Shown here: positions 5,951 to 7,299 of the stretch, piece by piece | Layout of the letters: the number at the start of each line of letters is the position of its first letter | How positions within the stretch are numbered: the stretch's first letter is position 1 | Source: Rhodobacterales bacterium CG2_30_65_12 | GTDB taxonomy: Bacteria; Pseudomonadota; Alphaproteobacteria; Rhodobacterales; Rhodobacteraceae | Direction: 5' to 3' | NCBI GenBank assembly: GCA_001873585.1 | Contig: MNZL01000153.1 | Span: 1 to 7,299, forward strand | Length of the DNA: 7,299 nucleotides | Notes under the pieces: generated by a model | What the model was told of the DNA's origin: nothing | Databases searched by the model: none | The model's input: only the letters and a program-made list of their open reading frames with translations | Program-made: the position numbers and the translations under genes

Positions 5951-6712
5951 ATGCCCCCGAAACTGCATTTTGCCGCTTCCGATGCCCCGCTTGCGCAAGC
6001 CAGCCGGGCGGAGCTTTCGGCGCGCTACGGCAACGTGCCGGTGGAACAGTCCGACGTGATCGTGGCGCTCGGCGGCGACGGTTTCATGCTTCAGACCCTG
6101 CACAGCAGCCAGCATCTGGCCACGCCGGTCTATGGCATGAACAGGGGCACGGTCGGCTTTTTGATGAACACCTATGACGAAGACACGCTGGTAGCGCGCG
6201 TCGAGGCGGCCGAGACCGCCGTGATCAACCCCCTGAGAATGCGGGCGGACTGCGCCGACGGCCATAGCCGCGAGGCGCTGGCGATCAACGAGGTGGCGCT
6301 GCTGCGCGCCGGAAGTCAGGCGGCGAAGCTTTCCATATCCGTCGACGGCAAGCTGCGCATGGCCGAACTGATCTGCGATGGCGCGCTGGTTGCCACACCC
6401 GCCGGCTCCACCGCCTACAACTATTCCGCCCACGGCCCGATCCTGCCGATCGGCGCCGACGTGCTGGCGGTCACGGCGATTGCCGCCTACCGTCCCCGGC
6501 GCTGGCGCGGCGCGCTGCTGCCCAAGCGCGCCAAGGTGCGCATCACCGTGCTGGAGCCGGACAAACGCCCGGTGATGGCCGATGCCGATGGCCGCCCCGC
6601 CGGCAATGTGCTCGCCGTCGAGGTCGAAACCGCGACCGATATCGAGCACCGGGTGTTGTTCGATCCGGGCCACGGGCTCGAAGAGCGGCTGATCCGCGAA
6701 CAGTTCGTCTGA
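5951..6712 (+). CDS. nadK: NAD kinase
   Basis: NAD kinase phosphorylates NAD+ with ATP (or polyphosphate in some members) to give NADP+, the only route to NADP(H), in the cytosol. The 253-residue protein shows the family's key blocks: VIVALGGDGFMLQTLH (residues 36-51) with the GGDG phosphate-binding/catalytic motif at 41-44, MNRGTVGFLMN (63-73), INEV (112-115) with the conserved Asn-Glu pair, and DGALVATPAGSTAYNYSAHG (143-162) for NAD binding. It is a short form without the N-terminal extension of E. coli NadK (about 290 residues), as usual in alphaproteobacteria. Residues RPRRWRGALLP (181-191) also match that group as I recall it. The start at 5951 is set by GAGGAA just upstream and by where similarity begins; a longer start in the same open frame would add about 287 antisense-glyA residues and is rejected. 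It diverges from glyA and converges on a regulator gene 7 bp away. Confidence 0.96.
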   Translation: MPPKLHFAASDAPLAQASRAELSARYGNVPVEQSDVIVALGGDGFMLQTLHSSQHLATPVYGMNRGTVGFLMNTYDEDTLVARVEAAETAVINPLRMRADCADGHSREALAINEVALLRAGSQAAKLSISVDGKLRMAELICDGALVATPAGSTAYNYSAHGPILPIGADVLAVTAIAAYRPRRWRGALLPKRAKVRITVLEPDKRPVMADADGRPAGNVLAVEVETATDIEHRVLFDPGHGLEERLIREQFV

Positions 6713-6737
6713 ACCCCGGTCAGACCAAAGCCTTTTT
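6707..6737 (+). terminator. Candidate terminator repeat shared by the convergent nadK and regulator stops
   Basis: GTCTGA (6707-6712) and TCAGAC (6720-6725) form a perfect 6-bp inverted repeat with a 7-nt loop. The first arm holds the nadK TGA (6710-6712) and the second the complement of the regulator's TGA (6720-6722). Seven bases after the stem comes TTTTT (6733-6737), so on the plus strand this resembles a weak intrinsic terminator lying partly in the opposite gene. The stem is short and the T-tract is offset, hence the modest confidence. Confidence 0.4.
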
Positions 6738-7299
6738 CGCCCAAGCCTCGCGCTTGCGGTAGATCGTCGAGGGCGAGACGCCCAGCACCCGCGACGCGCG
6801 GGGCACCGAGCCGCCTTCGGCGCGGATCGTCGCCTCGATCACTGCCTGCTCGATCTCCTCCAGCGTCATTCCCACCAGACCATCAACCCCGCTCGGCCCG
6901 GGCCTTGGGAAACGCGGCGCGGCCGCGGCGATTTCGGGCGGCAGCATTTCGGGCGTGACCAGCGCACCTTCGTGCATCACCACCACCGACCAGATCACAT
7001 TGATCAGTTCGCGCACGTTGCCCGGCCAATCGTAACCGCGCAGCAACACCAGGGCCTCGTCGCTGAACCCGGTGAAACCACGGCCCTCAGCGCGGGCAAA
7101 CTCGCCGAGCTTTTCCGTGGCAATCGCGGCGATATCGCCTGAGCGGGCGCTGAGCGGCGGCAGCGTGATTGGCGCAACGTGCAGACGGTAGAACAGCTCC
7201 GCCCGCAACCGGCCACTGCGAACCAGCTCGCGTGGATCGTGCCGCGTGCTCGTTACCAGCCGTGGCCCCGGCCCGTCGCCATCGGCACGGGCGGCCTCG
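6720..7299 (-). CDS. Sigma-54-type AAA+ enhancer-binding regulator with Fis-type HTH, C-terminal part only
   Basis: The minus-strand frame is open to the window edge (last full codon 7298-7296) and gives 192 C-terminal residues, so the N-terminal sensory domain, Walker motifs and GAFTGA loop are not visible. Counting from the edge, residues 13-52 (RLVTSTRHDPREL, then LRAELFYRLHVAPITLPPL) match the sensor I and arginine-finger region of bacterial enhancer-binding proteins; R32 and R38 fit the two arginines of the FRxDLxxRL motif. YDWPGNVREL (89-98) is the sensor II block. A proline-rich linker (about 124-138) leads to a Fis-type helix-turn-helix (about 144-187) with VPRASRVLGVSPSTIYRKRE. Such proteins remodel sigma-54 RNA polymerase at enhancer-dependent promoters. 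Oddities: Arg replaces the usual Asn after the sensor I Thr (T18-R19), Leu replaces Phe before R32, and PPLSAR replaces PPLRER. The HTH resembles NtrC/LuxO-class response regulators, but no specific gene can be named. The TTG at 7208 is internal, not a start. Confidence 0.9.
   Translation of the reverse strand, partial: EAARADGDGPGPRLVTSTRHDPRELVRSGRLRAELFYRLHVAPITLPPLSARSGDIAAIATEKLGEFARAEGRGFTGFSDEALVLLRGYDWPGNVRELINVIWSVVVMHEGALVTPEMLPPEIAAAAPRFPRPGPSGVDGLVGMTLEEIEQAVIEATIRAEGGSVPRASRVLGVSPSTIYRKREAWAKKALV

Noticed and set aside
5828..6673. Minus-strand 281-codon open frame opposite nadK
   Set aside because: It has His/Gly/Arg-rich low-complexity composition with no recognisable domain and lies wholly across nadK and its leader; a shadow frame.
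1..7299. Mobile elements, CRISPR arrays, tRNA/rRNA genes or defence systems
   Set aside because: No transposase, integrase, repeat-spacer pattern, RNA gene or defence-type domain was seen; all large frames are accounted for by housekeeping genes and one regulator.

Overview
The window is a stretch of ordinary housekeeping chromosome from a GC-rich (roughly 65% by eye) alphaproteobacterium, most likely a member of Rhodobacterales/Rhodobacteraceae. The basis is protein character: the GlnD NT block (GGYGRFEMAPFSDVDLL), a short 253-residue NAD kinase with the alphaproteobacterial YNYSAHGPI block, and glnD directly followed by murJ, a familiar alphaproteobacterial arrangement. No mobile element, CRISPR array, tRNA, rRNA or defence gene is visible.

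Layout. (1) 1-2706, plus strand: the bulk of glnD, the nitrogen-signalling uridylyltransferase/uridylyl-removing enzyme, with its N-terminus cut off by the window edge. (2) 2706-4247, plus: murJ, the lipid II flippase, overlapping the glnD stop by one base (TAATG). (3) 4248-4501: a convergent spacer with an AT-rich patch, an 11-bp inverted repeat behind murJ, and a good candidate terminator for glyA. (4) 4502-5794, minus: glyA, serine hydroxymethyltransferase. (5) 5795-5950: the shared upstream region of divergent glyA and nadK, holding two hairpin-capable repeats. (6) 5951-6712, plus: nadK, NAD kinase. (7) 6720-7299, minus: the C-terminal part of a bacterial enhancer-binding (sigma-54 type AAA+ plus Fis-type HTH) regulator that runs off the right edge. 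Its stop is 7 bp from the nadK stop.

The genes do not form one pathway. GlnD senses glutamine and sets the PII state, MurJ serves peptidoglycan export, GlyA feeds one-carbon units and glycine, and NadK makes NADP. glnD and murJ are probably one translationally coupled operon. glyA and nadK are divergent and share 156 bp of control DNA. Target genes of the regulator cannot be told from this window.

I found no convincing new multi-gene system. The observations most worth checking are non-coding: an inverted repeat whose two arms contain the two convergent stop codons of nadK and the regulator; a perfect 7-bp inverted repeat just before the nadK ribosome binding site; a bulged hairpin in the presumed glyA leader; an AT-rich murJ-glyA spacer that could hold a small RNA; and unusual residues in otherwise conserved AAA+ positions of the regulator.
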